Origin: Bacillota bacterium
Lineage (GTDB): Bacteria; Bacillota; UBA4882; UBA10575
Direction: 5' to 3'
Length of the DNA: 64,000 bases
Assembly (NCBI GenBank): GCA_012839115.1
Contig: DUNX01000022.1
Span: forward strand, 1-64,000
In this document: positions 34,624 to 43,513 of the stretch, piece after piece
How the letters are laid out: each line of letters begins with the position of its first letter
Position numbering within the stretch: the first letter of the stretch is position 1
Notes under the pieces: generated by a model
Seen by the model: only the letters and a program-made list of their open reading frames with translations
Databases searched by the model: none
What the model was told of the DNA's origin: nothing
Translations under genes and position numbers: made by a program

Positions 34624-34656
34624 ACGCGCGTGTACGTGCGGAAACGCGTGCGCGCG
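34624..34656. repeat. Alternating purine-pyrimidine GC tract in the asp23 leader
   Basis: ACGCGCGTGTACGTGCG and ACGCGTGCGCGCG are separated by three bases. It lies directly upstream of the asp23 ribosome site, within the transcribed leader if the promoter at 34722-34750 is used. Confidence 0.6.
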
Positions 34657-34721
34657 ACTAATGTTTGCTTGCGTGGAGCCGATAAATAATATGTATAAAT
34701 GTACTTTATAGAAGCGGAATA

Positions 34722-34750
34722 ATCTTATCAAATATACGTGGACATGTCAA
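34722..34750 (-). promoter_or_regulatory. Promoter for the tailed asp23 gene
   Basis: On the minus strand TTGACA (34750-34745) and TAAGAT (34727-34722) are 17 bases apart. The leader is about 110 bases and carries a GC tract. Confidence 0.7.
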
Positions 34751-34892
34751 GTTTTTGCGGAAAAGAAGGTTTTGCGGAAGCAGGCAAGAATAATATAAGT
34801 TAACCTGATTTTAACCAAGACCGTTACCAGAACGGCAAGATAAAATAACAAAGGCGGGATCCGTGCGCAATATCCGCCGGGGAGGGAGAATA

Positions 34893-35117
34893 ATGTCTTC
34901 TTTTGCTTACCTTTCTATGGTAAAAAATAGGGATAATATGAATGAAGTTGCCTCTATTTTATCTTGTATTGCCGATGAGGCTGTGATGACCCAGGCGGCG
35001 ATTGAATACCGGATGCAGCAATTGGCGAAGTTAAAAGAGATCGGGGAGGAAGAGATTTACGAGAAAATCCGGGACGAATTAAAGGATAACCCCAATTACA
35101 GCAGTTATTTGGTTTAG
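34893..35117 (+). CDS. Small uncharacterised protein, 74 residues
   Basis: Not recognised. ATG at 34893 follows GGGGAGGGAG; an in-frame start at 34863 is less likely. The protein begins SSFAYLSMVKNRDNMNEVASILSC-like and is mainly helical, with an acidic amphipathic middle (LAKLKEIGEEEIYEKIRDEL) and no membrane segment. It stands alone between asp23 and a TraB gene. Confidence 0.6.
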   Translation: MSSFAYLSMVKNRDNMNEVASILSCIADEAVMTQAAIEYRMQQLAKLKEIGEEEIYEKIRDELKDNPNYSSYLV

Positions 35118-35239
35118 CTACAGCAGTTACTTGGTTTAGGCCTGCCCAGACCTTTTACTGGAGATTACCGGAGAACCCGCGCGAATAAATGTTTATTACT
35201 GCGGCTGGTAATCTTTTGTATTTATGGAGGGGAAAAGGG

Positions 35240-35268
35240 TTGACCTTGCCAAAAAAAGGATATAGAAT
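35240..35268 (+). promoter_or_regulatory. Promoter for the TraB/GumN gene
   Basis: TTGACC (35240-35245) and TAGAAT (35263-35268) are 17 bases apart, about 70 bases before the TTG start. Confidence 0.6.
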
Positions 35269-35340
35269 TTAACTAGTCATACAATTTAGATCGCCAGGTT
35301 TTTGCATAGGTTTTAAAAGCACTGAAAGGGGGCGGAACGA

Positions 35341-36276
35341 TTGCTGGAGCAACTCCGGAAAGGATCTCCACTAATACGCTTGTTAATAGCGGTACTTTTT
35401 ATAATACTCTTCCCTTGGCCGGCGCCCACCGCCGGCAATCTTGCCGTCGCGGAATACCCGGAAGAAGCCGGCTGCTTTCTCTGGGAGGTGGAGACGGAGG
35501 CCGGTCCGGCTTACCTTTTGGGCTCAATCCACTTGGGAACGGAGGATCTTTATCCTTTGCCGGCAAAGATCGAAGAGGCATACGAAAAATCCTCATTTTT
35601 GGTGGTAGAAGCAAACATCCTGGCTGTGGATGATGAAGAACTCTTTTCCTTAGCAAGTTCATTTGCCATTAATCCCGGCTTTCAGAGCGTAGAGCAGTAC
35701 ATATCTCCGGAAGAATACGGCATGCTTCTGGAGGTCCTGGCCGAACTTGGCCTTGAGATCAGGCAGGTATCATTTTTCCGGCCGTGGTTTCTTGCTGATA
35801 TGATAGCGCACACAAGATTCGTTAAAGCAGGGCTCAATCCTGATTTGGGCATAGACCGTTATTTTTTGCAGCGGGCAAGCGGTAAGAAGGATATCCTGGA
35901 ACTGGAATCCGTCGAATTCCAGTTTATGCTCTTTAGTGAACTCCCTCCTGAACTGGAACGCCTTTATTTACGGGACATCCTTGCTTCCGGCGGGGAGGAA
36001 TTTGAAGAAGAAATCCGCCGGTTGCTTGCATCCTGGCAAACGGGGGATACCGGTTTACTTGAGGAAATCTTGCTTCCTTTTGGAAAAAAAGACGCCGCTT
36101 TTCACGAACTCTATGACCGGCTTATTCTCCAAAGAAACCGGGGGATGGTGGTAAAGATTGAAGAATATATGCAGAAAGGAACCGTTTTTATCGTGGCCGG
36201 CGCCGCACACTTTGTCGGGGAAGCCGGGATCGTTGAATTGCTGCGGAAACGGGGCTATACGGTCAGACGGTTATAA
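35341..36276 (+). CDS. TraB/GumN family protein, exported
   Basis: 311 residues. A hydrophobic N-terminal segment (LIRLLIAVLFIILFPWPAP) looks like a signal peptide or anchor. The TraB/GumN domain has GSIHLGTEDLYPLP near the start, a VVEAN strand and the C-terminal VAGAAHFVGEAGIVELLRK motif; the paired GxxH motifs resemble Tiki-type metalloproteases. Its substrate is unknown. The start is TTG after GGGGGCGG. Confidence 0.85.
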   Translation: MLEQLRKGSPLIRLLIAVLFIILFPWPAPTAGNLAVAEYPEEAGCFLWEVETEAGPAYLLGSIHLGTEDLYPLPAKIEEAYEKSSFLVVEANILAVDDEELFSLASSFAINPGFQSVEQYISPEEYGMLLEVLAELGLEIRQVSFFRPWFLADMIAHTRFVKAGLNPDLGIDRYFLQRASGKKDILELESVEFQFMLFSELPPELERLYLRDILASGGEEFEEEIRRLLASWQTGDTGLLEEILLPFGKKDAAFHELYDRLILQRNRGMVVKIEEYMQKGTVFIVAGAAHFVGEAGIVELLRKRGYTVRRL

Positions 36277-36330
36277 GGGAAAGAGTCCGCAAGACAAGAG
36301 ACGGAAAACCAATAATAGCATTGTAAAGAT

Positions 36331-36384
36331 AAAGGACCTGCCGGACCAGGGGAAAGAAGATGACGGGGACGCGGGTCCTTTTTC
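36331..36384 (+). terminator. Possible terminator before proA
   Basis: GGACC at 36334 and GGTCC at 36374 can pair across a loop of about 35 bases that may fold internally, followed by TTTTT. It lies between the TraB gene and the proA promoter. Confidence 0.45.
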
Positions 36385-36411
36385 CTTATTCGCCCTTTTC
36401 CAGGGTTTGCA

Positions 36412-36440
36412 TTGACGAATCGCCCAACTCTGTTTATACT
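36412..36440 (+). promoter_or_regulatory. proA promoter
   Basis: TTGACG (36412-36417) and TATACT (36435-36440) with a 17-base spacer. The leader to the proA ATG is about 100 bases and contains a strong hairpin. Confidence 0.75.
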
Positions 36441-36465
36441 TTAAGAAGAAATGTGAAAAAGTTCC

Positions 36466-36508
36466 CGTGCGCGTAATACGCACGCGGCTTACGCACGTGT
36501 AAGCCGCG
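36466..36508. repeat. GC-tract hairpins in the proA leader
   Basis: GTGCG and CGCAC flank GTAATA-like sequence at 36467-36483. A perfect 10-base inverted repeat (CGCGGCTTAC and GTAAGCCGCG, 6-base loop) follows at 36483-36508. It is a member of the dispersed GC family and would be a very stable RNA hairpin; it lacks a T-run, so it is not a standard terminator. Confidence 0.8.
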
Positions 36509-36548
36509 ACTATGGCGCGGTTACCCGCTGGGTTGAGGAGGGAAGGGC

Positions 36549-37844
36549 ATGAGCATGGAGGAACTGGCGCGCCGGGTGAAAGGGGCCTCCCTCAGGCTGG
36601 CGGCAGCCGGAAGGGACCTTAAAGACAAGGCGCTGGCGGAGATCGCCAAATCCCTGGAGGAAAAGAAGGCGGAGATTATCGCCGCCAACCGGGAGGACTT
36701 GGCCCGGAGCGAGCGGGAGAACCTGCCGGCGCCGCTTTTGAAGAGGCTCCGTTTTGACGAGGAGAAAATCGCCGGGGTGATCGAAGGGATCCGCAGCCTG
36801 ATCCAACTGGAAGACCCGGTAGGGAAGACCCTGCTTGCCACCGGACTGGATGACGGGTTGGAATTATATAAGGTGACCTGCCCGATTGGGGTCATTGGCA
36901 TTATCTTTGAATCGCGGCCGGATGCCTTGGTGCAAATCGCCACCCTCTGCCTGAAAAGCGGCAACGCCGTCCTGCTCAAAGGCGGCTCGGAAGCGCGAGC
37001 GACCAACCGCGTTTTGGCCGATGTAGTGATTGGGGCTGCGGTCAAGGCCGGCCTGCCCCCGGATTGGGCGGCCTTGCTGGAGACCCGCGCGGAAGTGAAT
37101 GACCTGTTGAAACTGGATCAATACATCGACTTAATCATCCCCAGGGGTTCAAATGATTTTGTCCGTTATATCATGGATAATTCGCGGATTCCAGTGCTGG
37201 GTCATGCCGATGGGATCTGCCACTGCTATGTGGATGCGGAGGCGGATCTGGAAACAGCCGCCAGGATTGTCCTTGATTCGAAAGTGCAGTATGTGGCGGT
37301 CTGCAATGCCCTGGAGACCCTTTTGGTCCATGAAAAGGTGGCGCCGGAGTTTTTGCCGGCCATTGCGGAATTATTTGCCGCGCACAAGGTGGAGCTGAGA
37401 GGGTGCCCGCAAACCCGGGCTTTCATCCCGGCCGTTCCGGCTACGGAAGAAGACTGGCAAACGGAGTACCTGGATTATATATTGGCGGTGAAGGTGGTCC
37501 CCGGGATCGAGGAGGCCGTTGCCCATATCAACAAGTACGGGTCAGGCCATACGGAGAGCATTGTTACGGAAAATAAAGAAAAAGCCGGATTTTTTATGGA
37601 TTATGTGGATGCCGGGAGCGTCTTCTGGAACTGCTCGACCCGGTTTAGCGACGGGTTCCGTTACGGTTTCGGCGCCGAAGTGGGGATCAGCACCGGGAAG
37701 ATCCACGCCCGGGGACCGGTGGGCCTGGAAGGATTGGTCATTTATAAATACCGGTTGCTTGGCCGCGGGCACCTGGTGGCGGATTATGCCAACCATTCCC
37801 GGAGCTTTAAACATGTAAGAATGGAAAGGGACTTTCCGCTTTAA
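36549..37844 (+). CDS. proA: Glutamate-5-semialdehyde dehydrogenase
   Basis: 431 residues of the aldehyde dehydrogenase superfamily with ProA-specific sequence. IIFESRPDALVQIA, VLLKGGSEA, LIIPRGSNDFV and the catalytic Cys in VAVCNALETLLVHE are all present. It reduces gamma-glutamyl phosphate to glutamate semialdehyde in proline synthesis. proB is not adjacent. Start ATG follows GAGGAGGG; an ATG two codons later is possible. Confidence 0.95.
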   Translation: MSMEELARRVKGASLRLAAAGRDLKDKALAEIAKSLEEKKAEIIAANREDLARSERENLPAPLLKRLRFDEEKIAGVIEGIRSLIQLEDPVGKTLLATGLDDGLELYKVTCPIGVIGIIFESRPDALVQIATLCLKSGNAVLLKGGSEARATNRVLADVVIGAAVKAGLPPDWAALLETRAEVNDLLKLDQYIDLIIPRGSNDFVRYIMDNSRIPVLGHADGICHCYVDAEADLETAARIVLDSKVQYVAVCNALETLLVHEKVAPEFLPAIAELFAAHKVELRGCPQTRAFIPAVPATEEDWQTEYLDYILAVKVVPGIEEAVAHINKYGSGHTESIVTENKEKAGFFMDYVDAGSVFWNCSTRFSDGFRYGFGAEVGISTGKIHARGPVGLEGLVIYKYRLLGRGHLVADYANHSRSFKHVRMERDFPL

Positions 37845-37957
37845 CTATTTTACCCGCGCGCACGGGCGAACTGTTGGGCGAGTCGCTCATCCGCTTCATC
37901 CAGCAATTGTTCTTTATTACCCACCCGCCCGCGCGAACTGTTGGCGAAAAGTTGTCC

Positions 37958-37986
37958 TGGACGGAAGCGGGTGTATCAGGTATAAT
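37958..37986 (+). promoter_or_regulatory. Candidate promoter for the asp23-fakA operon
   Basis: TGGACG (37958-37963) and a perfect TATAAT (37981-37986) are 17 bases apart. The following leader would be about 260 bases and includes the GC palindrome at 38050. Confidence 0.55.
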
Positions 37987-38049
37987 AAGGATAATGCAGC
38001 GTGCACCCGCGCAATTTTGTTTTTTATGCAGTTATACCCGTTTTGCCTG

Positions 38050-38071
38050 GGCGCGTGTACGCACGCGCGCC
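38050..38071. repeat. GC-tract palindrome upstream of asp23-fakA
   Basis: GGCGCGTG and a downstream CGCGCGCC give an inverted repeat of alternating purine-pyrimidine sequence, another member of the dispersed family. Confidence 0.6.
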
Positions 38072-38251
38072 TGTGTTGGCCCATTGGCGCCGGCCTGGGC
38101 ACTGCCGGGCACAGCCCGGGAATAGCTGGATGATGCAGGAGAAAAAGAAATATTTGTCCGAAATTAACGGATTTTTCTCGAAAGAGCAGGAAGTTTTGGG
38201 AGAAGAGGCGAATATTCTTTCAGAATTTCATCCCAAAAGGGGGGTGTATTG

Positions 38252-38617
38252 GTGGAGAGAAATTTCTCCGTTAAATCCCAACGGCCTTTGGGCACAATCG
38301 ACGTATCCTCGGAAGCGATTGCTATGGTAGCCGGGATTACTGCCCTGGAGTGCTTTGGGGTTGTGGGGATGTCCTCCCGTAGTGTACAGGATGGTATCTC
38401 CGAATTGTTATACGGAAAAGAGAACCTGACAAAAGGAATTGAGGTTCGGATAGAAGGGGACCAGGTAATCTTGGATCTTTTTGTTGTGGTGGAATATGGA
38501 ACCAGAATCAATGAAGTGGCCCATAATGTCATTGAAAATGTCAGGTATGCCGTAGAAGACAAATTGGGACTTAACGTCAGCAGGGTCAATGTGAATGTCA
38601 TGGGCGTACGCATCTGA
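38252..38617 (+). CDS. Asp23/Gls24 family protein (YloU-like)
   Basis: About 121 residues, one Asp23 domain (IDVSSEAIAMVAGITALECFGVVGM, VVVEYGTRINEVAHNV). It immediately precedes fakA, the same order as yloU-yloV in Bacillus, and lacks the charged tail of the paralogue at 33989. Start GTG at 38252 has AAGGGGGG seven bases upstream; the TTG just before is possible. Confidence 0.92.
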   Translation: MERNFSVKSQRPLGTIDVSSEAIAMVAGITALECFGVVGMSSRSVQDGISELLYGKENLTKGIEVRIEGDQVILDLFVVVEYGTRINEVAHNVIENVRYAVEDKLGLNVSRVNVNVMGVRI

Positions 38618-38654
38618 CCTGCAGACAAGATACGCGAATGGGGAGGAGCATGGA

Positions 38655-40331
38655 TTGAATCTGGAATTTATCGAGGGTCCGGAGTTGAAGAACTTGTTGG
38701 CAGCCGGGGTTGAATGCCTGAATGCCAATAAGGACGAGATAAACGATTTGAACGTCTTTCCGGTGCCGGATGGGGATACAGGCACCAATATGGTTTTGAC
38801 TTTTCAAGCGGCGTTAAGAGAAGCTCAACAGGCTTCGGACGAGGTAAAAGATATTCTGGAACGGGCGGCCCAGGGTTCCTTGATGGGGGCCAGAGGCAAT
38901 TCGGGTGTTATTGTTTCTCAGTTTTTTCGCGGTTTTGCCCGGGCGGTGGGAAACGCCCCAAGATTAGGACCGGACGAGATTGCCAAAGGTATTGAAGGCG
39001 CATCCAAACTTGCCTACCAGGCCATCCGCAAACCCGTGGAAGGGACGATCCTCACTATCGTACGGGAAGCCGCGGCAAAGGCCCGGGAATTACAGAAGGA
39101 AAAAGCACCACTGGTGGATTTCCTGGTCCAAATCTACCAGCATATACTGGAGGTTTTGGAAAAAACCCCGGAAATGTTGCCCATTCTTAAACAAGCCGGA
39201 GTGGTGGATGCCGGCGGGAAAGGGCTTTGTTATTTTTATCAAGGTTTTGTCGAAGCCCTGAAGGGGGAGAATATCCGGCCACTGCCAGCGACCGAACGCA
39301 AAGCGCCGGGGCTTCCGTCGGGTACCCAAGCCATTATTGATTACAAGATCGAAGATGAGCACGAGCTTGACCCGGATAAAATCGCTTACCGTTATTGTAC
39401 CGAATTCATTATTAAAGGGGAAAAACTGGCGATTGAGGAGATTAAGAAGGACCTGGCCCCCCATGGCGACAGCTTGATCGTGATTGGTGATGAACAAGTT
39501 GCCAAAGTGCATATCCATACCAACAACCCGGGGCTGGTCCTGGATTATATGGTCCGGCTGGGCGAGATGTCGGAGATCCAGATCGACAACATGGTGGAAC
39601 AGAGCAGACAGCGCCTGGCAAAACTCGGTAAAGCCGCCAACCCGGCGCCGGCAGAAAAACCGGTAGTGAAGAAGAAGATCGGGATCACCGCGGTGGTTGC
39701 CGGTGAAGGGTTACAGAAGATCTTCAAGGATCTGGGCGCTGACGAGATTATTGAGGGCGGGCAAACCATGAACCCCAGTACGGAGGAGTTATACCGCGCC
39801 GTCAGCCGGATCCAGGCTGAGCAGGTAATTATCCTGCCGAATAATAAAAACGTGGTTATGGCCGCAGGACAGGTCCAGGCTCTGACCAAGACCCCGGTAA
39901 CAGTAATCCCTTCAAAGACCATCCCCCAAGGGATCAGCGCGCTGATGGCTTATAACGCGGAGGCAGGGATTAAGAAGAACCGGGAGGCCATGTCCAAAGC
40001 AATTAAATCCGTGATCACCGGGGAAGTCACTTTTGCCGTGCGGAACACTTCCTATAACGGCCTGGAGATCCAGGAAGGGGATATCATCGGTTTGAAGGAA
40101 GGGGATATTCTCTGTGTAGGGAAAAAGCCTTCCGGAGTCCTCCTGGATCTGCTGAAAGATTCTCTCAAGGACAACGAAGATGCATTGGTCACCGTTTATT
40201 ACGGCCACGATATTGAAGAGAAAGAAGCCAATAAGGTAAAAGGCAAGATTGAAGAGGTATTTCCCGGGGCAGAGGTGGAAGTCTATCAGGGTGGACAACC
40301 ATTTTATTATTACATTGTTTCAGTGGAATAA
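38655..40331 (+). CDS. fakA: Fatty acid kinase FakA (DAK2 domain, YloV)
   Basis: 558 residues. The N-terminal DAK2 kinase domain has NVFPVPDGDTGTNM for nucleotide/Mg binding and GARGNSGVIVSQ; middle and C-terminal DegV-binding domains follow. FakA phosphorylates fatty acids held by a DegV/FakB protein, and the next gene encodes one. Start TTG at 38655 lies six bases after GGGAGGAG. Operon with asp23 and degV. Confidence 0.93.
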   Translation: MNLEFIEGPELKNLLAAGVECLNANKDEINDLNVFPVPDGDTGTNMVLTFQAALREAQQASDEVKDILERAAQGSLMGARGNSGVIVSQFFRGFARAVGNAPRLGPDEIAKGIEGASKLAYQAIRKPVEGTILTIVREAAAKARELQKEKAPLVDFLVQIYQHILEVLEKTPEMLPILKQAGVVDAGGKGLCYFYQGFVEALKGENIRPLPATERKAPGLPSGTQAIIDYKIEDEHELDPDKIAYRYCTEFIIKGEKLAIEEIKKDLAPHGDSLIVIGDEQVAKVHIHTNNPGLVLDYMVRLGEMSEIQIDNMVEQSRQRLAKLGKAANPAPAEKPVVKKKIGITAVVAGEGLQKIFKDLGADEIIEGGQTMNPSTEELYRAVSRIQAEQVIILPNNKNVVMAAGQVQALTKTPVTVIPSKTIPQGISALMAYNAEAGIKKNREAMSKAIKSVITGEVTFAVRNTSYNGLEIQEGDIIGLKEGDILCVGKKPSGVLLDLLKDSLKDNEDALVTVYYGHDIEEKEANKVKGKIEEVFPGAEVEVYQGGQPFYYYIVSVE

Positions 40332-40346
40332 AGGATGGGTTTATAG

Positions 40347-41207
40347 TTGATTTATATCGCCACAGACAGTACAGCCGATTTACCAGACAAATGGATTGAG
40401 ACGTGCGGATTGAAGATTATACCGCTCAACCTCCATTTTGGGGAGGAGATCCTGAAAGAAGGGGAAGAGATCTGGGCGGAAGAATTTTACTACCGTTTGC
40501 CGTTGGAAGCCTATCTCCCGGCAACATCCGAGCCTTCACCGGAAGAATTCATCGATTTTTACCGTGGGTTTGCCGGGCCGGGGGATACGGTCATCTCCAT
40601 TCATCTTTCCGGTAGACTCAGTAAAACAGTGAGAGCGGCCCGGGAGGCCGCAAAGGCGCTGCAGGATGAGGTTGAGATCCTAGTCATCGATTCACGAACG
40701 GTCTCCATGGCTCTGGGAATGATCGTGCTCGAGGCTGTGGAAGCACTGGCCCGAGGGAAAAGCCTCCAGGAAATCCTTGACCGGATCGAATATGTCAAAG
40801 AGAACCTGGTGGTCTTTTTCACCGTCGGCGACCTGGAAAACCTTTCCCGGACAGGCCGGATTGGCGAGCTCCCGTCCTGCTTCGGCAATTTAGTGAATTC
40901 CAAGCCGGTATTGACCATTGAAAAGGGGCGGGTAATCGCCGTGGATAAGATCCGCGGCAACCTCGGGCGGATTCACCGCCGGCTTTTGGAATTGACAAAG
41001 GAGCGGATCGGGTCTTTGCCCGCGAAGATTATTGTGCTTCATGCCGGCGCCTTGGACGAAGCAAAGCGAATGGAAGAGGCGGCTAAAGAGTTTTTTGCGG
41101 CCGGTACGGCCGGCGGGATCAGTATCATCCCCATCGGCCCGGTGGTCGGAGCCCATACCGGTCCCGGCGCTTTTGGCCTGGTGGCCCTGGCGGTTCCGGG
41201 AGAATGA
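40347..41207 (+). CDS. DegV family protein (FakB-type fatty acid binding)
   Basis: 286 residues: IYIATDSTADLP at the N-terminus, ISIHLSGRLSKT for the fatty-acid head group and DLENLSRTGRIG later, all DegV hallmarks. It likely presents fatty acids to FakA, the gene just upstream, for phosphorylation and membrane lipid synthesis. Start TTG. The stop overlaps rsmD by four bases (ATGA). Confidence 0.93.
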   Translation: MIYIATDSTADLPDKWIETCGLKIIPLNLHFGEEILKEGEEIWAEEFYYRLPLEAYLPATSEPSPEEFIDFYRGFAGPGDTVISIHLSGRLSKTVRAAREAAKALQDEVEILVIDSRTVSMALGMIVLEAVEALARGKSLQEILDRIEYVKENLVVFFTVGDLENLSRTGRIGELPSCFGNLVNSKPVLTIEKGRVIAVDKIRGNLGRIHRRLLELTKERIGSLPAKIIVLHAGALDEAKRMEEAAKEFFAAGTAGGISIIPIGPVVGAHTGPGAFGLVALAVPGE

Positions 41208-41776
41208 GGGTAACTGGCGGCATATACCGGGGGATGAAATTAACCGGCCCCTCTCACCATGGGCTGCGCCCGGCGATGGACCGGATCCGGGAAGCGCTCT
41301 TTAACATTTTGGCCGGTTTTTTTGTGGGCGGTAGTGTCCTTGACCTTTTTGCCGGGTCGGGTTCACTGGGTATTGAAGCGTTGAGCCGGGGCGCGGGAAG
41401 CGTCCTTTTTGTGGAGAAGGATCCCCGGAGTCTCCGGGTATTGCGGCAAAACTTGCAACTACTGCAGAGCAGGGGCGAGTGGGACGGAACAAAACAGCTT
41501 AAAGTATGGCCCGGAGATGTTTTCCATGTCCTCCCGCGTTTGCACGGGGAAGGGCAGAAATTCGATTTGATCCTGGCGGATCCGCCTTTCCCGGCGGATT
41601 TGTGGGTGAAGATCCTGGAGGCGGTCGACGGCAACAAGGTGTTGGCCGGAGACGGGCTCTTGGTTATGCAGGTCCGGCGGGATCGCACCCTCCCGGAGTT
41701 AGTAGGGGATCTCACCCGCAGCCAGCGGAGGATTTACGGTGAAACATCATTGGAGTTTTGGAGGTGTTCCCGATGA
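41204..41776 (+). CDS. rsmD: 16S rRNA (guanine966-N2)-methyltransferase
   Basis: 190 residues. The SAM-binding motif is [18 protein letters not shown], and the catalytic DPPF motif is in LILADPPF. The N-terminus ([27 protein letters not shown]) is the standard RsmD opening. It methylates G966 of 16S rRNA. It overlaps degV and coaD by four bases each, so translation is coupled. Confidence 0.95.
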   Translation: MRVTGGIYRGMKLTGPSHHGLRPAMDRIREALFNILAGFFVGGSVLDLFAGSGSLGIEALSRGAGSVLFVEKDPRSLRVLRQNLQLLQSRGEWDGTKQLKVWPGDVFHVLPRLHGEGQKFDLILADPPFPADLWVKILEAVDGNKVLAGDGLLVMQVRRDRTLPELVGDLTRSQRRIYGETSLEFWRCSR

Positions 41777-42267
41777 CCATAGCCATCTGCCCGGGTAGTT
41801 TCGATCCCGTCACCAACGGGCATTTGGATATTATTCAACGGGCAGCAGCGATCTTTGACAAGGTCATCGTGGCTGTGTTGGAGAACCCGGGTAAAGAACC
41901 GCTTTTTTCCGCAGCCGAACGCCGCCGTCTCCTGCAGGAAGTTGTGACCCATTTGCCCAATGTCGAAGTCGAATACTTCCAGGGTTTGCTGGTAGATTAC
42001 GCCAAGAGCAGGGGCGCAAGGGTGATTATCAAGGGGCTTAGGGCAATCTCCGATTTTGAGAGCGAGTTCCAGATGGCTTTGACCAATAAGAGGGTGAACC
42101 CGGAGATTGAGACGATGTTTATGATGACCGCCAATGAGTATTCCTTCTTAAGCTCCAGCATGGTGAAGGAGTTGGTCTTTTTTGGCGGCAACCCCGAAGG
42201 ATTTGTTCCTCCTTTGGTGGCTTCGGCATTGGAGGAAAAATTTAAACACCGGAGGTCCGGTAAATGA
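41773..42267 (+). CDS. coaD: Phosphopantetheine adenylyltransferase
   Basis: 164 residues. [15 protein letters not shown] holds the nucleotidyltransferase TxGH motif, and [11 protein letters not shown] is the C-terminal ISSTxxR-like motif. It makes dephospho-CoA from phosphopantetheine and ATP. Start ATG at 41773 with GGAGGTG upstream, overlapping rsmD by four bases; the usual rsmD-coaD order. Confidence 0.96.
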   Translation: MTIAICPGSFDPVTNGHLDIIQRAAAIFDKVIVAVLENPGKEPLFSAAERRRLLQEVVTHLPNVEVEYFQGLLVDYAKSRGARVIIKGLRAISDFESEFQMALTNKRVNPEIETMFMMTANEYSFLSSSMVKELVFFGGNPEGFVPPLVASALEEKFKHRRSGK

Positions 42268-42731
42268 CGAGAATTCATTTTTTACTCTTACTCGACCGTT
42301 TGGAGGAGATCGTTACAAAGAGTCCCCGGTTTGCCGGGCGCTCCCTGGTGCTGAAAGATGAGTTTTTGGAGTTGTTGGATAAGATCCGGCTAACCCTTCC
42401 CCCCGAGGTCAAGAAGGCCGATAAGATCATCAGCGAGCGGGAAGAATACATAAAAAAAGCCCGTGAGGAAGCGGAGAGGATTATTCGCGAAGCGACCCAA
42501 AGAGCCGAGCAGCTTCTTTCAGAACACTATTTGATCCGGGAAGCGGAAGAAGAAGCCGAAAGGATAACGGCAACAGCCGATGAATACGCCAGGCAGGTGC
42601 GGGCGGAGCTAAGTCAGTACGTTAACGGTATTTTGAACAAACTGGAGAACCACCTCATCCAAGTTTTACAGATTCTCCGCCATGTCCGGAAAGAATTCAG
42701 CACAGAGGAAAAAAAAGAGGAAGATGAATAG
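42264..42731 (+). CDS. Coiled-coil protein downstream of coaD
   Basis: 155 residues, almost entirely helical and highly charged. The coiled coil ([22 protein letters not shown] and beyond) resembles ATP synthase b-subunit or DivIVA-like proteins. Proteins of this kind often follow coaD in Clostridia and are annotated as ATPases without evidence. No catalytic motif is present. It overlaps coaD by four bases with GGAGG upstream. Function is unknown. Confidence 0.8.
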   Translation: MTRIHFLLLLDRLEEIVTKSPRFAGRSLVLKDEFLELLDKIRLTLPPEVKKADKIISEREEYIKKAREEAERIIREATQRAEQLLSEHYLIREAEEEAERITATADEYARQVRAELSQYVNGILNKLENHLIQVLQILRHVRKEFSTEEKKEEDE

Positions 42732-42811
42732 ACGCGCCCGGAAACGAATTTTCTGCGCTAAGCAGGAGATTAGCGTTTCTCCGCGAAAACATTTGAAAGG
42801 ACTCTTTTCCG

Positions 42812-43513
42812 GTGGCTAACAGGAGAGTAAAGAAGATATCCATTGCTATGGACGGGCCGGCCGGTTCCGGCAAAAGCACAGTAGCCCGGAGAATAGCTGC
42901 GGAGCTTGGTCTGTTATATATTGATACCGGCGCCATGTACCGGGGTATAACTTTAAAGGCCTTGCGACAAGGGATCTCTTTGTATGATGAAACGGCCTTG
43001 GGCCGCCTGGCCAGGGAAACCAGTCTGGAGTTTAAAGAAATGCCGGACGGATCCCAACATTTATTTATGGACGGCGAGGATGTCAGTGAAGAGATCCGGT
43101 CCATGCCGGTTAATGACGGCGTATCTCTTGTCGCCGCAGTGAAAGAAGTCAGAACAGCTTTATTGGAAATACAGCAAAAACTGGGCGCCCGGGGCGGAGT
43201 GGTTATGGACGGACGTGACATCGGTACGGTGGTGTTGCCGCGGGCGGAGTGGAAGTTTTTTTTAACCGCCTCCTCACTGGAACGGGCCCGCCGCCGCTGG
43301 CGGGAATTGAAAGCAAAGGGCTTGAATGTCTCCCTGGCGGAGATCGAAGCCAACATCTCCAGGCGTGATGAGATCGACAGCAACCGGAAGGTCAACCCCT
43401 TGCGCCCGGCGGCGGACGCGATCCATCTTGATACCACGGAGATGGGTATTGAGGAGGTAGTTGACTGGATAAAGAAAAAGGTTGGTGAGGGTAAAACCAA
43501 TGCTTCTTTATAG
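42812..43513 (+). CDS. cmk: Cytidylate kinase
   Basis: 233 residues. P-loop GPAGSGKST, then YIDTGAMYR for the NMP site and DGRDIGTVVLP, both hallmarks of Cmk. It phosphorylates CMP/dCMP. Start GTG with AAAGGA upstream. It overlaps plsC by 14 bases in an operon typical of Clostridia (cmk-plsC-ispH-rpsA). Confidence 0.95.
   Translation: MANRRVKKISIAMDGPAGSGKSTVARRIAAELGLLYIDTGAMYRGITLKALRQGISLYDETALGRLARETSLEFKEMPDGSQHLFMDGEDVSEEIRSMPVNDGVSLVAAVKEVRTALLEIQQKLGARGGVVMDGRDIGTVVLPRAEWKFFLTASSLERARRRWRELKAKGLNVSLAEIEANISRRDEIDSNRKVNPLRPAADAIHLDTTEMGIEEVVDWIKKKVGEGKTNASL

Larger units (their letters stand above)
37845..38251. other. Long leader/intergenic region with GC tracts
   Basis: About 400 bases. 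CCGCGCGCACGGGCGAACTGTTGGGCGA near 37854 recurs in degenerate form near 37929 (shared core GCGAACTGTTGG). An inverted GC tract lies at 38050-38071. A promoter candidate is at 37958-37986. A short open frame from 38130 lacks a ribosome site, and no rpmB or other gene is seen. Confidence 0.5.

Noticed and set aside
38130-38330. Small frame upstream of asp23-fakA
   Set aside because: Its start has no ribosome site and it overlaps the asp23 gene; nothing recognisable is encoded. rpmB was looked for here and not found.
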